64,000 nt of DNA, taken from the NCBI GenBank assembly GCA_000310025.1, contig FN649734.1:330781-394780 (forward strand), in the 5' to 3' direction. Each line of letters opens with the position of its first letter. Positions within the stretch are counted from its first letter, which is position 1. This stretch comes from Ectocarpus siliculosus (lineage: Eukaryota; Sar; Phaeophyceae; Ectocarpales; Ectocarpaceae). This document shows positions 40,601 to 49,006 of this stretch, one piece after another. Made by a program: the position numbers and the translations under genes. The notes under the pieces were generated by a model. That model worked only from the letters and a program-made list of their open reading frames with translations. It did no database searches and was not told where the DNA came from.

Positions 40601-43600
40601 GACGGCATGAGACATGAGCGATTCAAAATTGGTGGGCCGGCAGGAAAAATATCAACTTCAAGAGTACCAAATATCGGCGGCGCTTCAGGACATCGAGTGA
40701 CAAGCCATCGATTACAACGGACGACGGGTTACACGCATATGCCAAGACGGCCTTCGGATGAGAAAAATGGGACCTGGACTGCTAGAGAAGAGTGACAATG
40801 CATCAGAACACGCGCTGTGCAGAACTGGAACAAGAAACACTCCACATGTAAGAACTGGATGGTGACCTGTGAAGGTAAATAGCTCTAACACATGCTCCTA
40901 CTGTACGTTTTTCGGTTTTCTGCAGTCGTTGGATATGTTGCTTGCCGGTTTCACTATCATGCCGTAAAACGTTTCGTTATGTCATGTCGTGAGCTAGTTG
41001 ATTCCAGGGCACCTCCACACGGGAAGCCTTTTCGACGATTCCCACAACACTCGAAAATGATGCGTCGAAAATATTTCATGCGTCACTCACGAAAATGTGG
41101 TTTCCATCCGGCGACGGCAGCAACCTGTTACACGCGTCCGGTTCGCCTGTGGCGACGCTGCATATCACCGACCCACTGTATGAAAGTCATCATCGGGAAC
41201 GAGGTACAGTCAATCGGAGAAACGTGCTGGTGTTGGGGGTGCGTAGTGCTCGACAACAAGTCCCTACACAAATGTCAGACGTGCTGGATGCAAAAATTTG
41301 CCTCTCACAGGTCACCATCCGGAGTCCTAGCGTGTTGGAACAGATCCCCAGTGGCTTGGTTTAGCCCGTAAAAGATCTGCGCAGAAGATTAGCAGAGAGG
41401 CATCCAACAAGGAGTACACAGACACCAGACTTCAGGCGTACTGACTGATCATTGATAGATCATGTGCGGATGCTGGTGTGGTGGCAAGCCGTGGAGTTGC
41501 CGCCCTGTACAGTATACGCATCCCTCCACGCCAGGGGTTGGCAAATGCTGTTGTAGGCATCGCTCGGGTTATCCGGTAACCAATGACAAGACGTCAGTTC
41601 CAGCGGGTAAAAGCAAGGTCCCTGGAAGCGTACCAAATTCGAAAAATGCACAATGTACCAAAGGCGAAAGCCACAATGAATCTCTCTACATACCCTTTCA
41701 ATGCGCCACACATCATAGCTCCGCGTTGAACTGACCTTACCCGAATCTAGGACGACACTGCTGCAAAGAGAGGAGGGCATGAAAAGAGGTATTTCAAGCC
41801 CAGCCAAAACCAGGATGTCGTGGTATGCTGCATCTCAAAACATGCAAATATGTAATCGTACATTCCCAAGATCCAGCAGTCATCATGTCAGCAGCCAACT
41901 ACCCAGCAGCAACATAGACGCGCCCTACAAAACAGCTCCACACGTACCCTCGCCCGAACATACGTAGCCACTGAGGCAAAGGTAGATGTGTGCTTGTGTG
42001 CTTGTGTGCTTGTGGGAAAACACACAGGAGCTCTATTAGTGAGTCGGCAGGGCTCACATTGGGGAAGGAGGTATGGTTTTTCAAGCCCTATCATAGGTCA
42101 TGTTCATAGATCATTTGAACATACACTGAAAAAGAGTAGTTTAGGCAGCTTGACGACTTATATATTCAAAGTATACAAGGTCGATCTGCCCGACCGGCCG
42201 CACCGCGACTACCCATCAACCCTTCGATGACCCTGTCTGTGGCCACTACCCTTTCGCGGGCTGCCCTCATGACATCCAAACCAACCCCTACAACCGTGTA
42301 GAAAAAAATCAACGCGAAGCGGCTCGATCGGTTCATTTACGCTGCAGAGCAAGGGTATCCCGAGGCTAGGGTCTACCCCATGAGCTCCTCGCGGCATTTG
42401 CCGCCCCTTCTCCCCTTCTTTGATAAGGGAACGAATAAAGACAGCAGAACCTTACCCAAGGAGAAAAAGGGGGGTCCAAGCAGGTTCATTCTCACCGTGC
42501 CGTTCGGGCTGATGGCGACTGACGTGTAGTCCGCAGCCTCAACCTCGTCGCTGAAAGAATCCCCGAGCAGTAGCGTGCCGCCGTCATTGTAGCTGTTCAA
42601 CATCACGACGTTACCGGTCCACCCCTCTATATAGACCTGGGTGGGTGAACAGGGTGGTGGTTGGGAGAACAAAGGAACAGACAGTGGAGGTGACGAGAAG
42701 AAAGATCGACTCCATGAAAACGTGCCGAGTAAGATTGCGGGTTAAGCCATTTACCCATGGTCAGCTGGTGACGAACGGAACTATTCCGAGCGAAAGCCGG
42801 CGAGAACACGGCGACACCGCCCCAACGGCTGCCTGAACGTCAAACGGAGGAACCCATGCTTGCGCCCTCACCCCTACCGAGGTCGGCGACACAGCGATGT
42901 ACGAAGGCCCATATATCTTGCTCGGGAACTTCGTGATCGATTGTATGGGCCAGGTCAGTTCATCTTGACCCACGCTAGCGCCGACGTTGAACACCTTCAC
43001 GAACCAGGACGACGACACGAGTACCTGCATCGGCGAGCGCACGCCCAGGATACGATCAACGCAACATAGCCGGCTGCTTGTAGGGGTAGGGCATGCATCG
43101 TTTCGCTGAGCTCGGTTTCACCTTCCAGACATCCAAAGATCCAGTGTACGGTAGGATATCGAACTACCACGAATACCAGCGACCTACCAGTCCACGAGCA
43201 GGAAGAACAGGATTTTTATCCGGAAGTGCGACAAAACATGACACAGCAGTCATGCAATACTATACCACGTAGTCCCCTGTCGGATCGGCATTGGCGGCGG
43301 TAATGTCAGCCTCGGATACTTGATCAAAATGTTGCAGATTCCCGGTGTTCTTGCGCTCGAACCGGTAAATGTCGCCTCCATCCACGGCAACCTGGAGTGT
43401 CACGGACAACAATCAACTTCAACACGTTGAATACTTATGTGTTCAGTGGCTGGACTGCTGCGGAGAGTGCCCTCGTTTCGCAAGAAGTACATCAAAACGA
43501 AACAATTGTGTTCTCATAGCCTGCCTTAAACACGGGTTAACTGTTTGTGCGCTGCATGGGTACGACAGGCAATGGTCAACCGTGTCCTGCGATGGCTGCA

Positions 43601-45843
43601 GCACCCCGGACGCCCGTTCACGCACGCATCGGTGGGAGAAAGTCAGCACAGGGCCGCTGCATACTCATTCCGCGCCACTCACAAGTAGAGTATCGCTGGA
43701 CGTCATGCCCAGGTAGAGAAAGTCGGTACTTGAACCTATGCTGTCTTCGCTGATACGACTAGACGAAGAACAAAAACAAACGGGCGGTTAGCGCTCGTTG
43801 GTGCTGTGTGCAGTGGTGTTGCAGTTGGTCTCGCTGATGTTGCTACAGTGACAATACTGGAAGAGCACCTCCAGAAATGAACGCACGGAACGATATCCAC
43901 TGTCGATTCAGAAACAAGGCATTTTGAAGGCCTAGGGATGTGTACGGTCGATGAGTCATTGCCAATAATATGGGTATTGTTTTTCCTAGTGTCGCGTATG
44001 AGCTTCGTGAGTTCTACAATCTCGATGGTTGGTGAGTGCACGCACCGTGCATGCTAGCAAAAGGAACCCCTGTTCGTTTGAGAATGACAGGTTTGGCGTC
44101 AATATAATTTCCTGCTTCAAGTACCACGGCTCAAAAGCTATGCGCAATGTGCGTCGCGTAAACTTCTCCAAGTACTTCAAACGTCATGTACACGTGCGAA
44201 GGACATAATCAAGAACGTTTGGGGACCGAATCGACTCTCCGACGTGAAACGTTCTACCGATGTACGAAGATATGCCCAAGCTACTGACCTGGAGATATCC
44301 GATGTTTCGAACGAATATATTTTCTTGGAGCGGCAGTGCGGGGCAACGGCCAAGACACCCCGGTCATGATGATTCCCGTTCAAACATTCATTGCGCCGGC
44401 CGCATTGTGCGGTCGCGTCGGATTCGGACGGCAACCAAAACAACGGGGGGGAGGATGCGATAGTCTTGGAGAGCTTCATGAGCTTGGAGGGAGGAAAGCC
44501 TACACAGTCGGGGGGAACGTCAGTCTCTAACTCCCCAACAGCATGCGTTGGTACATACTACATCGATTTTCGATGCTTGGGTATTCGCCAGAAACCTAAT
44601 CTTCTGTGTCGGTTCTCAAGTCTTAATTGCCCACTCCTGCCTGATTCGCCAGTTCAGCGCAAATCTCACAGCAAGTTGATAAACGATCATTCATGTAGAC
44701 TGGGGGGGTTGTGAAGGGAGTCAACAACCCTGGCTAGTTGAGGCCAGCAGCAGCTACATCTAGTCAGATTGTTCCTGGCGCAGGTGGGGGAAAAGAGTCA
44801 ATCCAGGTCAACGGACCGTTCTCACCGACAGCACTGGCAAAACGATGTATACGTTGATTCCGTCGAGGCTCGTTGTGACAGGAGACGCATACAGGGAAGC
44901 GTCTTGCGATTCGTAGGTGTATTCGCTGACGAGAGTGAGCTGGCCGTTGGGGTTGACGTCGAAGCTTCTGAAAACGTAGACCGGATCAGGCCCTTCGTCG
45001 ATTGCCGTTGATATCAGCTGCAGTGATGACGGTTGGGGGGAACATGCAGCCTGAAATGGCCTTGTCTCTGTATTCGAAGTGTTACAGTATTGCAATGGTG
45101 ATACCGTTTCCCGAATGGCACCGAGAAGTTAGCGGTAAGGAGTTGACGGTACCGGGTTGTTGCTTAGATGTTGCCTGTTCATCTAGGCCACCTACACGCT
45201 ATTGAGAAACTCGCGGGCCCACAATTATACTTTTTGACGTTAAGGCGCCTTTCTTTGAGACCGAACGAACGGGTTTCAACACGAACTATATATCTGTACA
45301 CGTGTCTGACGGTTTGGTACTCCCTTCTGATTGGGTAGACGCCAGGATAAAAACAATAGTGATGATATCTGTGTCTCTCTCTCGCTGCTCTTGTGCATCG
45401 ACGGAGGTTTCCTCCCCTTACGCGTTCGTACCGAAAGGCCATCCGGTGTGATAGCAAGCCTGTCATATGGCGTGCTGCCTCCTGTCACGACCGAAGAAGT
45501 TGCGCTGGAGAACCTATTCAGTTGATCGACGCAACGGAGAATGTGGGCACGGGGACAGGTCGGGGGGGGACGTGATTCCGTTCGAAGACAACCATCGGGT
45601 TAGGCAGTCCTACTCTTAGTATCGAAACACTTTCTGTAGACTAATGAATAGCAGCGCATAATGCGTGTCACGTTTAACCTGTGTTGCTCACGTGCATTGA
45701 GCCGCCGCCAGCCTTGCCGTCCATCCATAGGTACACAACCACGCAGTGGCCCCGCGGTAGCCAAGTAGCCGTGCTGTCCCTGTCATCATAGCTCGGGCAG
45801 CAGTGCGTGTACGGGTATCCCCTGCCGGCGCGCGACCCGTACA
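13437..45843 (-). CDS. Large REJ/GPS polycystin-1-like membrane protein (lactonase-like propeller, PT stalk, REJ, GPS, multiple TM)
   Basis: This is a multi-exon gene read right to left, reconstructed from exon motifs. It predicts a big cell-surface receptor or adhesion protein: extracellular lactonase-like propeller, Pro/Thr stalk, REJ modules and a GPS site, then a multi-span membrane part. Exons with good splice signals and phases include 45017-44826, 43391-43266, 43024-42878, 42636-42456, 37786-37628, 36412-36186, 30171-30002, 27723-27548, 27255-27113, 26928-26663, 26333-26067, 25267-25140, 24794-24680, 24269-24163, 23917-23812, 22281-22136, 21597-21398, 20997-20947, 19766-19618 and 19275-19114. 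Then come alternative last exons at 18624-18456 or 15114-14839. The downstream exons pair one to one with the plus-strand copy at 58.7-63.0 kb. The span is a best estimate; the first exon and signal peptide were not found. Polycystin-1-like is a family-level assignment; no PLAT domain or PKD2-type channel pore was recognised. Confidence 0.72.
14839..15114 (-). CDS. Terminal TM exon, copy B, of the polycystin-like gene
   Basis: The exon opens after a GGCAG acceptor in phase 2 and closes at a GTGAGG donor. It encodes WMTSVGITVLVDILLRKPLS followed by a hydrophobic stretch and a basic segment (LHKRMRRKSPYSFKSY). The same exon, diverged and shorter, occurs at 18456-18624 with the same acceptor phase, so either copy could follow the exon at 19114-19275. 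Copy B is the open one. Its hydrophobic stretch would fit the last membrane helix and start of the cytoplasmic tail. Confidence 0.6.
15600..15745. repeat. GC-rich hairpin with internal telomere-like repeats
   Basis: Three CCCTAA units (15661-15680) lie inside nested inverted repeats. The inner arms are GGGTCTC (15653-15659) and GAGACCC (15705-15711). The outer arms are GTTTTCCCCGG (15620-15630) and CCGGGGGAAAAC (15711-15722), with one extra base. A run of 14 or so G's ends just before 15600. The pattern fits a small inverted-repeat element or a scar of telomeric DNA captured during break repair. Confidence 0.7.
16247..16970. repeat. Cluster of CATGGG-type short palindromes
   Basis: CCATGGG/CCCATGG motifs and one-base variants recur, twice near 16258-16276 and many times in 16868-16968. 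They alternate with GGCGGCC-like and GGCCCA words. Each unit is close to self-complementary. No coding signal explains the repetition. Confidence 0.6.
16688..16760 (-). pseudogene. tRNA-like sequence, probably a tRNA pseudogene or SINE head
   Basis: Read on the minus strand from 16760, the sequence begins GCCCCGGTGGTCTAGTGGTA. This contains a good box A (TGGTCTAGTGG) in the usual tRNA position. A box-B-like TGTTCATATCC follows at the expected distance. The T-stem does not pair well, and the 3' end (CCCATATGGGGT) only partly pairs with the 5' acceptor strand. A run of seven A's follows. It is therefore unlikely to be a functional tRNA; a tRNA-derived repeat is the better reading. Confidence 0.45.
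17000..17260 (-). other. Possible tail exon associated with terminal exon copy A
   Basis: The minus strand encodes a polar, acidic/basic segment (ENERLDIVLPSRDVV and DVEIEPGRSHRNETTPT). It is weakly similar to the candidate tail near 13.5 kb. It lies downstream of terminal exon copy A. The similarity is short and splice sites were not resolved, so this is only a candidate. Confidence 0.22.
18456..18624 (-). pseudogene. Terminal TM exon, copy A, frameshifted duplicate
   Basis: The exon follows a CGTGCAG acceptor in phase 2 and encodes WIAATGITVLVDIVLRKPLS, a close match to copy B at 15.1 kb. After about 40 residues the reading frame departs from copy B, although the DNA still matches (shared CTCAGAGACCGA), and it ends at a TAG at 18456. 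A small indel has evidently shifted the frame. It could be a decayed duplicate or a short alternative terminus. Confidence 0.6.
19114..23917 (-). CDS. Membrane-span exons of the polycystin-like gene
   Basis: Five later exons carry hydrophobic helices or loops. 22281-22136 encodes DLVCVALSATIGIEDQLEKA followed by a second helix (STTVAGLLLGLLFLG). 21597-21398 encodes NVLFSIVFARIVVTALQVVL and a second hydrophobic run. 20997-20947 is a 17-residue loop. 19766-19618 contains an IQ-like segment (VKIQTLVRMYQAHQR). 19275-19114 encodes the basic RRRLTFRAY followed by LIVFTASVAWINLCYVV. 23917-23812 encodes SLAVSMPASILIPKLFATAA and matches the exon at 62705-62804. Phases chain correctly from 22281 to 19114. 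One small exon around 23.4 kb, ending in phase 2 (SQTR), is needed but its acceptor is unclear. Confidence 0.62.
20155..20573. repeat. 214-bp tandem duplication
   Basis: Copy 1 (20155-20368) and copy 2 (20369-20573) are nearly identical; one substitution was seen (GCATAGTATAG versus GCACAGTATAG). The second copy stops at GGAAACGAC, where the sequence becomes unique. The pair lies in an intron of the minus-strand gene, between exons at 19766 and 20947. Near identity means it is recent. Confidence 0.95.
24163..25652 (-). CDS. First TM helix and following cytoplasmic/TM exons
   Basis: The exon starting about 25652 carries the first membrane helix after the GPS site (MGVLLLLFVLLLLVLLRTTA, then RMADVKTN); its end is either about 25495 or 25452. 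Exon 25267-25140 is very basic (RHARRRLQRRAKTTFRQ), a cytoplasmic loop. Exon 24794-24680 has LRHHPWFGIVAPSSSDVTLT followed by REQ, the HPW...LTR signature of polycystin-1-like proteins. Exon 24269-24163 is the next helix (LSLLIFAQILVHMLVEASF). The last three are 128, 115 and 107 nt long, exactly the lengths of their plus-strand counterparts at 61284, 61856 and 62295. Confidence 0.82.
26067..26333 (-). CDS. GPS (G-protein-coupled receptor proteolytic site) exon
   Basis: The 267-nt exon, phase 0 at both ends, encodes DIALSAPVRMTMRASM, then SCVYYNEITGLWDEDGL and, about 30 residues on, CWSFHLSDFTI. This is the GPS motif: Cys, then a Trp/Gly-containing turn, then Cys-x-x-x-HLS, where autoproteolysis occurs between L and S in adhesion GPCRs and polycystin-1. 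The HLS cleavage residues are intact. The acceptor is CTCGCAG and the donor GTGAGA. The plus-strand paralogue has the equivalent exon at 60193-60450. Confidence 0.88.
26663..29600 (-). CDS. Juxta-GPS extracellular (GAIN-like) exons
   Basis: Well supported exons are 27723-27548 (LELLDNVIGGYNAS), 27255-27113 (SMALLMTSNLEDGED) and 26928-26663 (Arg-rich RRRRRRMTTSSSS, then FSAHGRPSSQVDAGVSSI). All three are matched in order and phase by the plus-strand copy. Upstream coding-like segments are about 28240-28340 (MVQDAADDFEVLEYS), about 28495-28660 (Asp/Glu-rich, VRAYASLLVDQFEDA), about 28985-29050 (TSDAIGSPVTVRVAG) and about 29400-29510 (VFAVESPEWQGSLPLG). In animal homologues the region between REJ and GPS is the GAIN domain that carries out self-cleavage; that equivalence is inferred. 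Confidence 0.68.
30002..38117 (-). CDS. REJ-type extracellular module exons
   Basis: A run of short exons encodes REJ-family signatures. 37786-37628 has TFGNQSTCDWSEDSLTALIT; 37197-37095 has DGVIEYATGTVSLEA. 36898-36730 has FSNDGELIIVAFSPE and a Cys pair; 36412-36186 has ELTIALGYDAIV and APENPPAVSAVLVAPQV. About 35660-35392 has TLTLDGRASSGALSR and later GSLVAELDAAALEPGVKF; about 35010-34890 has VPSVAVLGSATRVV. About 33690-33567 has FPAYTLGYPGSSYLFAATAT; about 32930-32830 has GNDLVLDGSDSVDDDD. About 31830-31690 has FLNVSKGSVDSTDLY; 31220-31090 has KKVVIYGSVSEQSSSYDLLW. 30171-30002 has NAPPTGGHVDASPRAG and LDWTDEVDDLPLMFSFSY, the most diagnostic REJ piece. REJ modules occur in polycystin-1 and sea-urchin egg-jelly receptors. 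Confidence 0.78.
38331..39330 (-). repeat. 84-bp coding minisatellite for the Pro/Thr stalk, interrupted by an assembly gap
   Basis: The 84-bp unit encodes 28 residues on the minus strand (PTPGPTPAPSTRPPTLAPAP, then TPGEGTPR). About seven units lie at 38331-38929 and about three and a half at 39030-39330. The two units nearest the REJ side carry a variant (GIS in place of GTPR). The block connects the propeller to the first REJ exon, whose end is at 38117 (donor GTGAGA). The product is an extended, O-glycosylation-prone mucin-like stalk; copy number sets its length. A similar Pro/Thr/Ser linker exon is at 40237-40159. Confidence 0.9.
38930..39029. other. Assembly gap (100 N)
   Basis: Exactly 100 Ns sit inside the 84-bp minisatellite, so the size is a placeholder and the true copy number is unknown. 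Directly after the gap one unit reads GAGTTTGGTCC where all others read GAGTTGGTCC. This extra T breaks the frame and is probably a consensus error at the contig end. Confidence 0.98.
40159..40237 (-). CDS. Pro/Thr/Ser linker exon
   Basis: Between a GTGTCAG acceptor and a GGTAAGT donor the minus strand encodes TPSPTSLPTTLIPSPSPTES followed by PTSAPVG. The composition matches the minisatellite stalk. It lies between the propeller exons and the repeat block. Confidence 0.6.
42456..45017 (-). CDS. Lactonase/YVTN-like beta-propeller exons
   Basis: In-phase exons encode blade-like repeats. 45017-44826 reads YVFRSFDVNPNGQLTLVSEY and then SLDGINVYIVLP. 43740-43684 reads SSTDFLYLGMTSSDTLL. 43391-43266 reads DGGDIYRFERKNTGNLQHFD and then DPTGDYV. 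43024-42878 reads WFVKVFNVGASVGQDELTW and YGPSYIAVSPTS. 42636-42456 reads VYIEGWTGNVVMLNSYNDGG and then TSVAISPNGTV. The recurring pattern (V-Y/F-x-F..., N/G-x-L-x-x-V, ...SPDG...V-Y) is that of lactonase or YVTN propellers. The first two and the fourth exon listed with both ends have lengths divisible by three, typical of repeat exons. A sugar-phosphate or ligand-binding role is only inference. A further blade (STPYDRLAITPDGLSV) ends at 45432. Confidence 0.65.
45692..45843 (-). CDS. Putative N-terminal Cys-rich exon
   Basis: The minus strand between a CTACCTAG acceptor and a GTGAGC donor encodes YGSRAGRGYPYTHCCPSYDD and, further on, RGHCVVVYLWMDGKAGGG. Its Cys, Gly and aromatic content fits a small extracellular domain. 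It lies upstream of the propeller exons of the same strand. I do not recognise the domain, and the connecting phase was not confirmed. Confidence 0.45.
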
Positions 45844-46520
45844 CTAGGTAGGGTTAGGCGGTCCTGCTCTTAGGGCGTAGAATTTCTAAAACATAAACAC
45901 AATATATAGTCTATCGCTGTATTCAAATGACGACATTTCAACGACGCTGGGATCTTATCTGCACTGCTGTACCGCGGAACCTACTTGTCACTCCTTCAGC
46001 CCCATCAGCAAGCAGCCTGGCTTCGACGGCCGCCACAGCAGGGACGTTCGTGCCGTTTTCCCTATGGGTTCCGCAGTACACGTGCCGGAGATCACAGTAT
46101 AGCAGTAGAGGCGGACGGTCGCAATAAAATGGTCGCTAAACTAACGTTTCATGTCTACAGCCACAGTGCCGTGTGACGTCACTGTAGTGGGCATGGTGGA
46201 ACAGTAGTTAACAAGTAGTGGAAGCAGGTGGCGATGGAGGGACCCGAGAGACTGCATGAGCCAATCCCGGCTGGATCGTTGAATTAATATAGTGGAGGGG
46301 TAAGCCCTGGCGAAGCAAGCGGTATTAGTTAGGATATGGAAAGCGCATGCACGCAAGCACAGGCTGAGCACCGAGCACCGAGAACTTCCCATTTCCCACC
46401 TCTCCTTGGTTCTCCGTGTTTTTCGGAGGCGACTCGCTGGGCTGATTCCGCCGCATTTTTTGTCCCGGTGTGAGGCAGATGTGCATGCTGTGTGTAACTT
46501 GTGCGCGTTGTAGGGGCACC

Positions 46521-46766
46521 ATGATGTGGCAAAGAGCAACAGCCTTTGTGGCATCAGCGTCACTGGCGCTTTTGATGCCGGCAACGTCCTTTATGCTGCC
46601 CACCTGCCCACACACAACAAGCATCGGGCAGCGCCAAGGACAACGTGCTTCATGCGCTGGACCAAGTCGGGAATACCAATCGCGGATTGATGGGGCAACG
46701 GACACAGCCAGCGCTCTTGGCAGGGTAGGGGCGGCGAGGATTCCACCCCTTAGTGCGATAGCTCAG
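46521..46766 (+). CDS. Orphan first exon with signal peptide and transit-type presequence
   Basis: The ATG opens an 82-codon exon ending in phase at a CTCAG/GTAATG donor. The N-terminus is a hydrophobic signal peptide (ATAFVASASLALLMPATSF) followed by a Ser/Arg/Gln-rich, acid-poor stretch. Heterokont plastid proteins carry such bipartite presequences, with an A-x-F cleavage motif; here the motif would be ATSF before MLP. No following exon was recognised in the next 2 kb, and the retroelement begins at about 48.5 kb, so the rest of the gene may lie beyond the insertion or be lost. A secreted protein, or the start of the plus-strand polycystin-like copy, are alternatives. Confidence 0.45.
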
Positions 46767-48525
46767 GTAATGCGTGGGTGTGTTTGTGTGTGTGCCCGCT
46801 TTGCCTTGCGGGGGGCTAGGGTTAGGTGTATTGTAGGTCCAATTATGCACATGTTCGCGTACACCGGGCAGCCCGCACAGCTATTTTTCGTTGACGCAGG
46901 GTTGACACGGACTTGCAGCACCCGGAACACACGTAGTGAATCGGAGACGCGGCGTGTTTGACTTGCACTGCTGCATTCCTGAAATAATTCCGCCAGTTGT
47001 CAGGCATTCATCCACGACCGAGGGCTCTCTGTAGGGGTACAGTTGCATGTAGGATTCATCCGTCACTCGCCGATACAACTGGCTCTTTACGAGGTGAGGC
47101 CGACCGATTTTGTGACTGACTGGTTTCGAAAACGACCGAACCAGCAGCCGGCGATCACATATTGTACGAGATGCGTAAGGCCAGCTGGGAAGTGTTCCGG
47201 AGGAGAAATTACTGCAGTAGCCGCACAGGGCAGCTGTTAGGACTTGTCATTGCAAGCATTTCGCGCGGTCTATTCATACCTCCAGATACCTTCTCCACGC
47301 ATAGAATCAACAAAAACAAACACGAGTCTAAATTCAAGACACATAGACGACACGGCGAGTGCTTCGACAGTATATGCTACAAGTGTACGGCGTTGTTTTG
47401 CCGTTTTTTTTTTTTTGTTGCTGTCCGGGACCAATGTTCCCGAACTTCAGAACGCCTTGCAAACCACCACCAAACAATACAGTAAATTTAGGGCCACACT
47501 ACGCACCTCAATTGGCACTTTGTTGTTGGTCGGTATCTCAATATACTGAGCTTTAACCGCAGGTGCCACTTCGAGGGTGCTAGCTGCAGGTGCGAGACAT
47601 AAGGGTTGTTCATTGTTTCGGTCGCCGGACCTCCCCCGTCAGATGATACCGGGCCCCAAACATATCTCCGCTCTGTCTCGCTATCGTTTCCTTTGTTATT
47701 TTTCCCTGTAAACCACCACCCTTTCGATGTCGTTGGATTGCGGAGCCCATGGCGAAGATCCTCTTGGAAATAGAGTGCAAAGAGGGCCCAGATCCACGTT
47801 TCATGTTTGCTGATATCTGCATCCAAGAGGGGCGAACCCCTGATGTCATGGGTGCCACAGAAAGCCAACGACACCAGCTTGTGTGTCCACCGTTTGGTTC
47901 AAGTCGCACGGCCCAGCGTCAGATGCTGACGCGTCCTCCAAATCCGTCTGTTCAACCAGATCTGCCTCCAAGTCAACCTGTGTGACACTGGCAACACGCA
48001 CAGACCTGCGAAACAATGGCGGAAGACTGGTATACAACGTCTGAAAGTACTGTGCAGTCTTGTTTCAACAGCCCACGTAAATCCAGGGTGGCGCCAGGTG
48101 TAAGTGCGCCAAACCGCTTGCCCGGGGACGATGTGGGAAAAAGTCCCACATCGGAAAAAAGCCTGATTACTGGGTCAGCCCTTTTCAAACCCTGTTTTCC
48201 ATACCCAGAACGCCACACGCCCTCATCTCCCTTCGTTCTTCCAGCGAGAAGGGCTCGTCAGGACCGTAGCTACTCGGTGGGTGGTGGTGCCATATCACAG
48301 GTCGCCGCACCAGAAATTGCTTTGGGCAGCGTACCGTCGAAAGCAGCAACATTACCCAAACCAGTTCAATGACCAGGAGAACGGTGTGACTACGAGCCGT
48401 CTAACGCGTTAAACAATGCACACTCAATTTTCGGCGACCACACCACTTTCATCTCTTCCCCGGATGGCCTTCTGTTTTTTTTTCTGGGTTTCAAGACTGA
48501 ACCAAGGGATGCAATTTCAAGTCTA
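46767..48525. other. No firmly supported gene
   Basis: Open frames on both strands show no domain I recognise. A minus-strand frame at 47488-47874 has protein-like composition (HETWIWALFALYFQEDLRHG) but no splice pattern or relatives in the window. A perfect 10-bp hairpin lies at 48130-48153. Confidence 0.3.
48130..48153. repeat. Short perfect hairpin
   Basis: The arms CGATGTGGGA and TCCCACATCG flank a short A-rich loop; a poly-A run follows. Function is unknown. Confidence 0.6.
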
Positions 48526-48868
48526 TGTTATGGTATTTGGACCCTTGGACTAAGATACCATCTGGGCGGGTATATCTTTCTGGAATATCCCGACCACCTG
48601 CCCAGGTTCCCAGCATTCCGACTTTAGGCAGGTAGCAGTACAATGGTTACTAGCAGTAGCAAGAGAGTGCAAGCGTTCCACCTTGCTCAGTGTTTTGCCT
48701 GGTGTTCCCTGGTGTCTTGCCTGGGAGTGAGCGATAGCGAGCGACTGAGAGAGAAAGGAAGGATAAGGAAGGAAACAGACTGAAGAAGCGAAGCGGCTCC
48801 TACCAGCACACAGTGGTCGGACTAGCTCCACACTAAACCCGCGTCAGAGGTCGTCACATCTCGTCACA
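48526..48868 (+). mobile_element. Candidate 5' LTR of the retroelement, with primer-binding site just downstream
   Basis: A TG...CA interval can be drawn from TGTTATGG at 48526 to CACA at 48868, with a TATATCT at about 48570. Two bases later TGGCCTCGTCTTGG starts at 48871. Retrotransposon primer sites begin with TGG because they pair with the tRNA 3' CCA. The next bases (GGATTCGAAC) resemble the complement of a tRNA T-arm, though the spacing is two bases short. No 3' LTR was found for comparison, so the left end is a guess. Confidence 0.3.
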
Positions 48869-49006
48869 CTTGGCCTCGTCTTGGATTCGAACGTGAGTCG
48901 CTTCTACTTTTTAGTTTTCTTTTCGGGTGCAGTGGAAAAAAGTTTTCTGCTGTGGGATTCCTTGGGTAGACATATCTCTCTCTTTCGTAAGCTTGAGCTC
49001 GCCACC

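Noticed and set aside
48130-48153. Rho-independent terminator
   Set aside because: The hairpin plus A/T run resembles one, but the genome is eukaryotic and no gene ends here.
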